64,000 nt of DNA from Nisaea nitritireducens. Its GTDB lineage: Bacteria > Pseudomonadota > Alphaproteobacteria > Thalassobaculales > Thalassobaculaceae. The stretch spans positions 22,914 to 86,913 of the forward strand of contig NZ_JACZFS010000051.1 of the NCBI RefSeq assembly GCF_014904795.1. The letters are read 5' to 3'. The notes under the pieces are model-generated. The model had not been told where the DNA came from and ran no database searches. It worked only from the letters and a program-made list of their open reading frames with translations. Below, piece after piece: positions 1 to 7,793 of this stretch (position 1 is the stretch's first letter; each line of letters starts with the position of its first letter). The position numbers and the translations under genes were made by a program.

Positions 1-2968
1 CGACAAGATGTCCGGCGGCGCCGGCGCAGACTCTATCGACGGGGGCAGCGGCAACGATACCATCGAGATAACTGCCGCCGAATACAATGCGGCAACGGAC
101 ACCATTTCCGGCGGAGACGGAACGGACGTCTTACACCTAACGGGCGGCGGCGATTTTGACCTCACATCGGCAAACTTACACTCGATAGAACAAGTCAGTG
201 GCTCGGGAAGCGACGATAAAATTACCGGCACGGCTGGAGCGGACAAAATTGACGGCGGAGGCGGCGCAGACACTCTCCTCGGCGGTGCTGGAACGGACAC
301 CCTTTCGGGCGGTGCTGGAAACGACCAGCTGCTCGGCGGAGCCGATGATGACTCGCTTTTTGGCGACGGCGGCAACGACAAGATGTCCGGCGGCGCCGGC
401 GCAGACTCTATCGACGGAGGCAGCGGCAACGATACCATCGAGATAACTGCCGCCGAATACAATGCGGCAACGGACACCATTTCCGGCGGAGACGGAACGG
501 ACGTCTTACACCTAACGGGCGGCGGCAATTTCGATCTTACATCGGCAAACTTACATTCGATAGAATTTGTCAGTGGCTCGGGAAGCGCCGATACAATTAC
601 CGGCACGGCTGGAGCGGACAGTATTGTCGGCGGAGGCGGTTCGGACAGCCTTATCGGTGGGGATGGGGCCGATATCTTCATTAGCAACGCGGCAGACCTC
701 GGCGACGATACCATTTCAGGCGGAGACGGAACGGACGTCTTATACCTAACGGGCGGCGGCGGTTTTGACCTCACATCGACAAGCTTAAACTCGATAGAAC
801 AAGTCAGTAGCTCGGAAAGCGCCGATACAATTACCGGCACGACTGGTGCTGACAATATTGACGGCGGAGGCGGCGCAGACACTCTCCTCGGCGGTGCTGG
901 AACGGATACCCTTTCGGGAGGTGCTGGAGCGGACATTCTCTCGGGCGGCGGCGGAGCAGACAGCCTTGTCGGCGGTGACGGCAACGATACCATCGAGACA
1001 ACTGCTGCCGAATACAACGCTGCTACGGATACTATTTCCGGCGGAGACGGAACGGACGTCTTACACCTAACGGGCGGAGGCAATTACGACCTCACATCGG
1101 CAAACTTACATTCGATAGAACAAGTCAGTGGCTCGGGAAGCGCCGATACAATTACCGGCACGACTGGAGCAGACAATATTGACGGCGGAGGCGGCGCAGA
1201 CACTCTCCTCGGCGGTGCCGGAACGGACACCCTTTCGGGCGGCGACGGAGCAGACAATATTGACGGCGGAGGCGGCGCAGACACTCTCCTCGGCGGTGCT
1301 GGAACGGACGCCCTTTCGGGCGGCGACGGAGCAGACATCCTTTCGGGCGGCGATGAAGCAGACAGTCTTATCGGCGGCGACGGCAACGATACCTTCACAG
1401 GCAACGTGGACGACCATAATGGTGACACCATTTCCGGTCTTGCCGCCAACGATGTCATCGTTGTTACCGGCGACACATCACTTGCCGCGTCCCTGAACGG
1501 CACGACCCTCGGGTCGACGCTCGATCTCGGCAGCGGGACACTCAACTTTTCCGGCGCCGCAAGCAATCTGACCGTTAACGCCGTGATCAACGGCTCGAAC
1601 ACGGACATCACCTTCACTCAGGCGGCCTCCTCAAGCGGCTCATCAGGCAGCAGTTCTTCCTCCGGCAGCGGCACCCTGACGGTCACTAACCAAACCACGG
1701 CGGACACCGCCGGCACCGCAACCGGCCGCACCCTGGTGAACAATACCGGCAGCACCGCCTCCGGGACTCTTGTATCGAACACAGGTAACGGCAACGTCGT
1801 GACGGCGACCCTGCCGGCCAACGTCTCATTAACCAACTCCGGAACATCCACAGCTCAGGCCAACAGCACCGCGCGCACCTCCCTGACGGCAGAAATCAAG
1901 TCAACCGAACCGGTCGTAAGCGCGCAGAGTTTCCTCGACGGCCACGGCCAGACCTTCCTTGGCAATTCGACCGGCCTTGAGCTCGACGTCCGCTCGATCA
2001 CTTTCACAAGCTCGGACACGACGGCGCAAACAGTCCAGATCACCGGCGACGCCGGCACCTCAAGCGGGTCCGAGGCCTTCGTTATCAACACTTCCGGCCT
2101 GCCGAGCGGCTCGACCCTACAGCTCGACAATATCGAGTTCGCCGCCATCGTCGGACAGGCGACGGTGACCGGCGGCAGTGGCCAGAACTATGTGGTCGGT
2201 GACGATGCTGCCCAATTCATCTCGCTCGGCGCCGAGGACGACACGTTGGCAGGCGGCGGCGGCAACGACACCGTTGGCTCAGGCGGGGGCGAGGATATCG
2301 TCTATGGCAACCAGGGTATCGACTATGTCTTCGGCGGCGACGGCATGGACACGCTCTATGGTGGCCAGGACGGAGATACCGTCTTCGGCGGCAACGGCAA
2401 TGACGTCCTCTACGGCAACAAAGGCAACGACACATTGTCCGGTGGCGAGAACGAAGACCTCCTCTATGGCGGCCAGAACGAGGACATCGTCTATGGCAAC
2501 ACCGGCAATGACGTCCTCTACGGCAACAAAGGCAACGACACATTGTCCGGTGGCGAGAACGAAGACCTCCTCTTTGGCGGCCAGAACGAGGACATCGTCT
2601 ACGGCAACACCGGCAATGACACCCTCTACGGCAACAAAGGCAACGACACCCTCTATGGTGGCCAGAACGAGGACATCGTCTACGGCAACACCGGCGACGA
2701 CTTCCTGGCGGGCAACAAGGGCGACGACACGCTCGTCGGCGGCGACGGGGCAGACACCTTCATCTTCGGGTTCGGTGGCGGCAACGATCAGGTGACCGAC
2801 TTCCAGGCAGGGATCGATACGCTCGCCCTGGAAACCGGGCTCGGAGTCAGCTCCGCGGCGGAGACCGGTGGCAATACCGCGGTAACCTTCTCCGACGGAG
2901 GCACCGTCACCGTGATCGGGGTCTCAAAGACAGACCTCGCCGCCGCCACAGGATGGGATCTGGGTTAG
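1..2968 (+). CDS. RTX / haemolysin-type calcium-binding repeat protein, 5' truncated by window edge
   Basis: The frame is already open at base 2, so this is the C-terminal ~988 residues of a larger protein. It is built of glycine/aspartate nonapeptides (GGxGxDxLx) that form Ca2+-binding beta-rolls. The first ~500 residues are ~125-residue modules with the recurring phrase TISGGDGTDVLHLTGGG. A Ser/Gly linker follows near residue 545, then a beta-rich region without repeats, then a second repeat block (NDTLYGNKG-like) from about base 2220. The C-terminus (DTFIFGFGGGNDQVTDF and a short hydrophobic tail) is typical of type I secretion substrates. Inferred role: secreted or surface adhesin/matrix protein. 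No catalytic domain is visible. Its stop codon overlaps that of the convergent next gene. Confidence 0.93.
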   Translation, partial: DKMSGGAGADSIDGGSGNDTIEITAAEYNAATDTISGGDGTDVLHLTGGGDFDLTSANLHSIEQVSGSGSDDKITGTAGADKIDGGGGADTLLGGAGTDTLSGGAGNDQLLGGADDDSLFGDGGNDKMSGGAGADSIDGGSGNDTIEITAAEYNAATDTISGGDGTDVLHLTGGGNFDLTSANLHSIEFVSGSGSADTITGTAGADSIVGGGGSDSLIGGDGADIFISNAADLGDDTISGGDGTDVLYLTGGGGFDLTSTSLNSIEQVSSSESADTITGTTGADNIDGGGGADTLLGGAGTDTLSGGAGADILSGGGGADSLVGGDGNDTIETTAAEYNAATDTISGGDGTDVLHLTGGGNYDLTSANLHSIEQVSGSGSADTITGTTGADNIDGGGGADTLLGGAGTDTLSGGDGADNIDGGGGADTLLGGAGTDALSGGDGADILSGGDEADSLIGGDGNDTFTGNVDDHNGDTISGLAANDVIVVTGDTSLAASLNGTTLGSTLDLGSGTLNFSGAASNLTVNAVINGSNTDITFTQAASSSGSSGSSSSSGSGTLTVTNQTTADTAGTATGRTLVNNTGSTASGTLVSNTGNGNVVTATLPANVSLTNSGTSTAQANSTARTSLTAEIKSTEPVVSAQSFLDGHGQTFLGNSTGLELDVRSITFTSSDTTAQTVQITGDAGTSSGSEAFVINTSGLPSGSTLQLDNIEFAAIVGQATVTGGSGQNYVVGDDAAQFISLGAEDDTLAGGGGNDTVGSGGGEDIVYGNQGIDYVFGGDGMDTLYGGQDGDTVFGGNGNDVLYGNKGNDTLSGGENEDLLYGGQNEDIVYGNTGNDVLYGNKGNDTLSGGENEDLLFGGQNEDIVYGNTGNDTLYGNKGNDTLYGGQNEDIVYGNTGDDFLAGNKGDDTLVGGDGADTFIFGFGGGNDQVTDFQAGIDTLALETGLGVSSAAETGGNTAVTFSDGGTVTVIGVSKTDLAAATGWDLG
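2..751 (+). repeat. 375-bp tandem coding repeat, two near-identical copies
   Basis: The sequence beginning GACAAGATGTCCGGCGGC at base 2 recurs at base 377, an exact 375-bp (125-codon) period. The match is almost perfect at DNA level for the first ~150 bp, with patchy divergence afterwards. More diverged partial copies of the same module appear up to about base 1400. Identity at synonymous sites indicates recent duplication or gene conversion. Confidence 0.85.
2401..2616 (+). repeat. 108-bp tandem coding repeat (2 copies) in the RTX block
   Basis: TGACGTCCTCTACGGCAAC occurs at 2401 and again at 2509. The 108-bp unit encodes 36 residues, or four nonapeptides, and is nearly identical between copies. 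A shortened third version follows. It encodes the second beta-roll. Confidence 0.85.
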
Positions 2969-3735
2969 ATGTCCCTGTAAATTCCGGCGGCCTGCTCCGT
3001 CACCCAGGCCATCATGTCGCGCCATGGTCCCGGCCCGTAGCTGATCCGTGCGACCCCGAGTGCCGCCAGTTCCTGCGGCGCGGGTACCTCCGGCATGATC
3101 AGGATGTTGAGCGGCAGTGCGATTTCCTCTGCGGCGCTCCTGATCAGCTCCGGACTCTTCAGCCCGGGCATGAAAATCCCGCTGGCGCCCGCCTCGGCGT
3201 AGGCCTTGGCGCGGGCAAGCGCCTCGTCGATCAGGCGAGGATGGTTTGCAACATCCCGGTCCTTCAGGAAGATGTCCGTGCGGGCGTTGATGAAGAACGG
3301 CAGGCCCGCATCCTCGGCGGCGGCCCGTGCGGCGCTGATCCGCTCCGCCTGTTTCGCCACCGGATAGAGCCCTTCCCCGCCGACCTTCTGATCCTCGAAA
3401 TTCACCCCGACGGCACCAGCGGCGATCATCCGCGCGATGTTCCTGCCCACACCGCTCGGGCCCGCCGCGTAGGCGCCTTCGAAATCGACGCTGAGCGGCA
3501 AATCGCTGGTTGCCGTGATCCGCTTCACGATCATTTCCAGCATGTCGAGCGGCAGCGCTTCGCCATCGCCGTAGCCTTGCGCACCCGCGACCGACCAGCT
3601 TCCCGTCGCCAGCGCCTTTGCCCCGGCATCGGCAACAGCCTTGGCGCTGCCGGCATCCCAGATGTTGAAGAGAATGACCGGATCGCCCTTACGATGCAGA
3701 TCCGCGAATGACTGTGCCTTGTCCGCTTGCGACAT
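2965..3735 (-). CDS. Isocitrate lyase / PEP mutase superfamily protein
   Basis: A 256-residue TIM-barrel enzyme of the PEP mutase/ICL superfamily. Visible signatures are the N-terminal LFNIWDAGSA, the metal-binding stretch SVDFEGAYA, VNFEDQK, and FINARTDIFL. The KKCGH catalytic cysteine loop of true isocitrate lyases is absent. This places it with the carboxyvinyl-carboxyphosphonate phosphorylmutase-like or oxaloacetate-hydrolase-like proteins; the substrate cannot be told. The ATG at 3735 is chosen because AGGGGGAG lies 8 bases upstream; a longer form from 3774 would lack this site. The gene overlaps the 3' end of ada by 47 bases, so the two are probably co-transcribed. Confidence 0.88.
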   Translation of the reverse strand: MSQADKAQSFADLHRKGDPVILFNIWDAGSAKAVADAGAKALATGSWSVAGAQGYGDGEALPLDMLEMIVKRITATSDLPLSVDFEGAYAAGPSGVGRNIARMIAAGAVGVNFEDQKVGGEGLYPVAKQAERISAARAAAEDAGLPFFINARTDIFLKDRDVANHPRLIDEALARAKAYAEAGASGIFMPGLKSPELIRSAAEEIALPLNILIMPEVPAPQELAALGVARISYGPGPWRDMMAWVTEQAAGIYRDI

Positions 3736-4804
3736 GTGTTTGTTCTCCCCCTTGGCTTGCATAGGCCTGTTCAAGCTCGATCAGTTTCTGTTTCCGCCAG
3801 ATCCCGCCGCCATAGCCGGTGAGCGAGCCGTCGGCCCCGATCACCCGGTGGCAGGGAATGGCGATGGCGATCTGGTTGGCTCCATTCGCCCGCGCGACAG
3901 CACGGGTCGCGGACGGGCGGCCGATGGCCTTTGCCAAATCGCTGTAGCTCCGCGTCGCGCCCGCCGGGATGCGTCGCAGTTCCAGCCAGACTTCCCGCGT
4001 GAAGGGGCTGCCGTGATAGGTCATCGGCGTTTCAAACCGGGCGCCCTCTCCCGAGAAATAGGCCTTCAGCTCGGCCTCGATCTGCTCCGTCGGAGCAAAG
4101 CGGCCGATACCGATGCCGCCGCGTGTCGCATCCCGTAATCTCGACAGCTCCCTTGGGAGCGCTTTGCGGTCGACAAATTCCAGCAGATGTAGGCTGGAGC
4201 GGTCGCTGACCGCGACCAGCGCACCGATCGGGCTGTCGATCCAATCCGCTTTCAGGAATTCCTCACCGGTGAAGCTTGCGGGCGACTGGCCGAGCAGCCG
4301 GGCGAAGGCAGAACGAAACCCGCTCGGCGAGTCGAACCCGGCCTCAAGCTGCGCATCGATCACACGGCCGCCATCCGACAGGGTGACGAACCCGTCCCGT
4401 AAGCGGCTGAGCCGGGCCATTTCAAGGAAGGTCACGCCGAACTGGCGCTTGAAACTGCGCCGCACGGTCGAGGGGTCGAGACCAAGCGCGATTACGTCCG
4501 CCTCGGTCCAGCGCCGGGCAGGATCGGCCTCAAAGGCGGCGACGAGAATCTTCACCGCCGGATCGGCCTCCGCCGCCGTCGCCACCGGCTTGCATCGCTT
4601 GCAGGGCCGGAAGCCGGACTCGATGCATTCACCGACCGTGGCAAAGAAACGGCAATTTTCCGGTTTTGGGTTACGCGCCGGGCAGTTCAGCCGACAGAAG
4701 ATCCCGGTCGAGGTGACGCCGACATAGACCCTGCCGTCATAGGCCGGGTCCCGCCGGACAAGGGCGTCGTAGAGGAGGTCATGATTTTCAATGTCGTACA
4801 GCAT
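3689..4804 (-). CDS. ada: Ada: bifunctional methylphosphotriester sensor / O6-methylguanine-DNA methyltransferase
   Basis: Suicide DNA-repair protein and activator of the adaptive response to alkylation. Domain order: N-terminal zinc/methyl-acceptor domain with Cys37, Cys41, Cys68 and Cys71 (TSTGIFCRLNC ... FRPCKRC), an AraC-type helix-turn-helix region (about 85-175), then the methyltransferase domain with active site PCHRV (Cys318) followed by LTGYGGGIWRKQ. The 371-residue length is close to the E. coli protein, and both acceptor cysteines are present. The ATG at 4804 has an excellent upstream site (GAGGAGGGG). The PEP-mutase-like gene follows in the same direction. No ada-box was identified in the 5' region. 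Confidence 0.95.
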   Translation of the reverse strand: MLYDIENHDLLYDALVRRDPAYDGRVYVGVTSTGIFCRLNCPARNPKPENCRFFATVGECIESGFRPCKRCKPVATAAEADPAVKILVAAFEADPARRWTEADVIALGLDPSTVRRSFKRQFGVTFLEMARLSRLRDGFVTLSDGGRVIDAQLEAGFDSPSGFRSAFARLLGQSPASFTGEEFLKADWIDSPIGALVAVSDRSSLHLLEFVDRKALPRELSRLRDATRGGIGIGRFAPTEQIEAELKAYFSGEGARFETPMTYHGSPFTREVWLELRRIPAGATRSYSDLAKAIGRPSATRAVARANGANQIAIAIPCHRVIGADGSLTGYGGGIWRKQKLIELEQAYASQGGEQTHVASGQGTVIRGSAS

Positions 4805-4936
4805 GCCCCTCCTCTATCAAACCGCGCCCGGAGCGTCCGCCGCATTTCGGGCAGCTATATTTCTTTTCGCTGTCTCAACGATGAAAGATCACTGTCCCCG
4901 CTCTTCCCCTGCGCCGTCATCCCTGCACTCCTCTCT

Positions 4937-5024
4937 TCGTCATTCCCGCGTACGCGGGGCCCCAGAGAACGCAGAGCCGGACTCCATGATCGTCTGGGTC
5001 CCTGCTCTCCGGCAGGGATGACGA
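4937..5024. repeat. Palindromic intergenic element (REP/MITE-like)
   Basis: An 88-bp stretch bounded by TCGTCATTCCC and its near-complement GGGATGACGA, with an inner CCCGCGTACGCGGG palindrome. It resembles the dispersed extragenic palindromes with GTCATTCCCGC ends common in proteobacterial genomes. It lies between divergently placed ends of ada (upstream side) and phzF (downstream side), in an otherwise empty ~260-bp gap. Only one copy is in this window, so repetitiveness is inferred from resemblance. Confidence 0.5.
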
Positions 5025-5063
5025 TGTGAGGGAAAAGCCGGGATGAGGACCGTTGAAGTGGCC

Positions 5064-5870
5064 TCAGATCTCGATATGGCCCGAGAGATACCGCGCGGCC
5101 TTGCCTGCCATCTCCACCCGATCGCCTTTGAGGCTGCATTTCAGCTCCCCGCCGCGGGCCGAGATCTGCCGGCCGAGCAGCTCTTTCTTGCCCAGCCGGT
5201 CCGCCCAGTAGGGGATCAGCAGGCAATGGTTCGAGCCGGTCACCGGATCCTCGTCGATACCGTGGTTCGGCGCGAAATAGCGGGAGACGAAATCGACCTG
5301 CCAGCCCGGCGCCGTCGCCATTATGGAGACCGACTGGAGCCTTTTCAGGGCGCCGAAATCCGGGCTGAGCGCACGGATCTGATCCTCGTTCTCGAACACC
5401 GCCATCAACCGGTCCCGCTCCGGCTCCTGCGGCGCATCGTAGAGTGCGGCAGGTTCCGTACCGAGGGCTTCGAAAAGCCCAACCGGGGCGTCCCGCTTCG
5501 CCGGCGGATAGCTCGGGAAGTTCATGACGTATAGATCACCGTCCCGCCGCACCTTGAGCACACCGCTGCGGGTCCGGAAACTGATCTCCTGACGGTCCGG
5601 CATCAGGTCGTCGAAGATCAGCGCGGCACTGGCGAGGGTCGCATGGCCGCACAGATCGACCTCTACCGCCGGTGTGAACCAGCGCAGGTGGAAGTCGGCC
5701 TCGCCTGTGTCATCGGGAACGAAGAATGCGGTTTCCGCCAGATTGTTCTCGGCCGCGATCGACTGCATGGTCGGATCGGTCAGCCAGCTGTAGAGCGGAC
5801 AAATGGCCGCCGGATTGCCCCCGAACACATTCTCGGTAAAGGCATCGATCTGGTAAATTGGAACCCGCAT
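5064..5870 (-). CDS. PhzF family isomerase/epimerase
   Basis: A 268-residue protein with the diaminopimelate-epimerase fold of PhzF. Signatures are YQIDAFTENVFGGNPAA at the N-terminus, NLAETAF with Glu46 at the family's catalytic glutamate position, FTPAVEVDLCGHATLA, and GIDEDPVTGSNHC in the C-terminal half. In phenazine producers PhzF isomerises DHHA, but no other phz gene is present here. The substrate is therefore unknown and is more likely an amino-acid derivative. It is the last gene of a three-gene minus-strand operon with AlaX and a PLP-dependent lyase, 27 bases after alaX. An AAGGAA directly abuts the ATG, which is unusually tight spacing. Confidence 0.92.
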   Translation of the reverse strand: MRVPIYQIDAFTENVFGGNPAAICPLYSWLTDPTMQSIAAENNLAETAFFVPDDTGEADFHLRWFTPAVEVDLCGHATLASAALIFDDLMPDRQEISFRTRSGVLKVRRDGDLYVMNFPSYPPAKRDAPVGLFEALGTEPAALYDAPQEPERDRLMAVFENEDQIRALSPDFGALKRLQSVSIMATAPGWQVDFVSRYFAPNHGIDEDPVTGSNHCLLIPYWADRLGKKELLGRQISARGGELKCSLKGDRVEMAGKAARYLSGHIEI

Positions 5871-5897
5871 TTCCTTGTTTCCTTCTTGTACTTCCGG

Positions 5898-6602
5898 TCA
5901 CTCAACCAGCGTCAGATTGATCCGCCGGTTCTGCTTGCCCTTGTTCTCGATCTTGCCGATCTGGATGGTGCCGATCTCCGACGTGGAGCGGACATGCGTC
6001 CCGCCGCAGGGCTGGAAATCCACATCGTCACCGATCCGGATCATGCGCACCTTGCCGCTTCCCATCGGCGGCTTCACGGACATGGTCCGGACGAGATCCG
6101 GATTGGCTGTCAGCTCATCGTCAGTGATCCATGAGATGCTGATCCCGTGGTCGCCCGCGATGACCTGGTTCAATTGCTCGGTCAGGGCCTCTTTTTCCGG
6201 ACGCTCGCCCGGAATGTTGAAATCGAGCCGGCCCTTGCCCGCGCCGATCTGCCCGCCGGTCACGCCGCCATCGACGACGGAACAAAGCAGGTGCAGAGCG
6301 GTATGAACCCGCATGTGCTTGTAGCGCCGGTCCCAGTCGAGGGTGACTTCGACGTCGTCGCCAACGGCCGGGGCCGCCGCGCCTTCTTCGAGTTTATGCA
6401 GAATACCGTCCTCGCCTTTCACCGCCTCGGTGATGGCGACCGTGCCTCCCGGGCCTGCCAGCGTGCCGCTGTCGCCGGGCTGGCCGCCGCCGGTCGGGTA
6501 GAAAACGGTGCGATCCAGCACAACCCCGTCCGGGCCGGATGCCAGCACTTTCGCGGTGCAGGATTTCAGATAGGAATCTTCCCGGAACAGCTCTTCAGTC
6601 AC
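5898..6602 (-). CDS. AlaX-type alanyl-tRNA editing protein
   Basis: A 234-residue free-standing homologue of the AlaRS editing domain, which hydrolyses mischarged Ser/Gly-tRNA(Ala). All four zinc ligands are visible: His100 and His104 in HTALH, Cys199 and His203 in CGGTH. It also has the family motif FYPTGGGQPGD near residue 35. Translation starts at GTG 6602, which overlaps the stop of the upstream lyase gene (GTGA), implying translational coupling. Its pairing with a serine/threonine-type PLP lyase suggests a shared theme of small hydroxy amino acid metabolism; that link is inference. Confidence 0.92.
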   Translation of the reverse strand: MTEELFREDSYLKSCTAKVLASGPDGVVLDRTVFYPTGGGQPGDSGTLAGPGGTVAITEAVKGEDGILHKLEEGAAAPAVGDDVEVTLDWDRRYKHMRVHTALHLLCSVVDGGVTGGQIGAGKGRLDFNIPGERPEKEALTEQLNQVIAGDHGISISWITDDELTANPDLVRTMSVKPPMGSGKVRMIRIGDDVDFQPCGGTHVRSTSEIGTIQIGKIENKGKQNRRINLTLVE

Positions 6603-7588
6603 GTCGCAGTCTCCTCATGTGTCTCCGCGCCCATCAGCACGTCGCGATAGAGCGCAAGGTCGACATTGGCACCGCTGAGGATGAGCGCAACCTTTTGACC
6701 CGCATTGGAGTCTTTCTCTTTCAGGCAAGCCGCCAGCGGTGTGGCCGCCGCGCCCTCGGCGACATTGTGGGTATCGGTGAAATAGTGCCGCATGGCGGCC
6801 TTGATCTCGTCTTCGGAGACCCGGACGATCCGCTCCGCCCCTTTCAGGATAACCTCGACCGCCTGCTCCACCGGCACCCGGCAGGCGACGCCGTCCGCCA
6901 TCGTGTCCGCGCTGTTGGTCGAGACCGGCTTCTTCTGCTCGAAAGAGAGCGCATAGGCGGGCGCGTTTTCAGCCACCACGCCAATCACCTGCGTCTTCAG
7001 GCCGAGCGCATCCCGCGCGGCTATCACCCCGGAGATGCCGGAGCCAAGCCCGATCGGCACATAGACCCGGTCAAGGTCCGGGCAGGCCGTGAACAGCTCA
7101 AGCCCATAGGTCGCCACCCCGCGCACCAGATCCGGATGGTAGCTCGGCAGCAGATGCAGCCCCTCGCCCTCGGCCAGCGAAACCGCATGCTCGAACGCCG
7201 CCTGGAAATCCTCGCCATGCTCGATCAGCTCGGCACCGAGCGCCCGCATGGCCGCATTCTTTTCCACCGAATTTCCGCGCGGCACCACGACGACAGCGCG
7301 CAGCCCGGCCCGCGCCGCCGCGAAGGCGACGCTCTGGCCGTGATTGCCCCGGGTCGCGGTGATCACACCCGGACAGTCCGGCACCCGGCGTTTCAGGCCG
7401 TCCATATAAACCAGCCCGCCACGCATCTTGAAGGCACCGAGCGGCGTATGGTTCTCGTGCTTGACGCGGATCTCTGTTCCGGCCCGCTGCGAGAGCAGAG
7501 GCCAATGATGTTGCGGCGTCGGCGGCACAAGCTGATGTACCAGCCGGGCCGTCTCTTCAAGTTCGTCGCGTGTGAAAGAAAAAGCCAC
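6599..7588 (-). CDS. PLP-dependent threonine dehydratase / serine racemase-like lyase (fold type II)
   Basis: A 329-residue fold-type II enzyme. The PLP lysine is Lys54 in TPLGAFKMRGG, followed by ATRGNHGQSVAFAA and the glycine-rich phosphate loop IGLGSGISG. There is no C-terminal ACT regulatory domain, so it resembles catabolic threonine/serine dehydratases or hydroxyaspartate dehydratases rather than biosynthetic IlvA. Start is GTG 7588 with GGAAGGA six bases upstream. First gene of the lyase-alaX-phzF operon, divergent from a MocR regulator across a region with nested palindromes. Exact substrate undetermined. Confidence 0.9.
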   Translation of the reverse strand: MAFSFTRDELEETARLVHQLVPPTPQHHWPLLSQRAGTEIRVKHENHTPLGAFKMRGGLVYMDGLKRRVPDCPGVITATRGNHGQSVAFAAARAGLRAVVVVPRGNSVEKNAAMRALGAELIEHGEDFQAAFEHAVSLAEGEGLHLLPSYHPDLVRGVATYGLELFTACPDLDRVYVPIGLGSGISGVIAARDALGLKTQVIGVVAENAPAYALSFEQKKPVSTNSADTMADGVACRVPVEQAVEVILKGAERIVRVSEDEIKAAMRHYFTDTHNVAEGAAATPLAACLKEKDSNAGQKVALILSGANVDLALYRDVLMGAETHEETAT

Positions 7589-7708
7589 GATCCGTCCTTC
7601 CCGGTTGCAGTCAATCAGCCCGCATCATGTCAAAGCAGGCGGCATCAATCCATGGCACCATCAAGCCCGGCGACCGGATTGTCTCCATTTCGCCCGCCAT
7701 CAATCGAC

Positions 7709-7779
7709 ACAATGTTACGATTGAACCGATCCAATACCTGCGTAATATCGGTTCAATCATCGATCAATCGGAACATTGT
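7709..7779. promoter_or_regulatory. Nested inverted repeats, probable MocR operator
   Basis: In the 205-bp divergent region two perfect inverted repeats share roughly one centre: ACAATGTT (7709-7716) with AACATTGT (7772-7779), and GATTGAACCGAT (7719-7730) with ATCGGTTCAATC (7747-7758). ATCAATCG also occurs as a direct repeat near 7699 and 7763. MocR/GntR-type regulators usually bind such sites next to their own gene; assignment to the adjacent regulator is inference. Confidence 0.7.
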
Positions 7780-7793
7780 CACAGAGACAAAGT

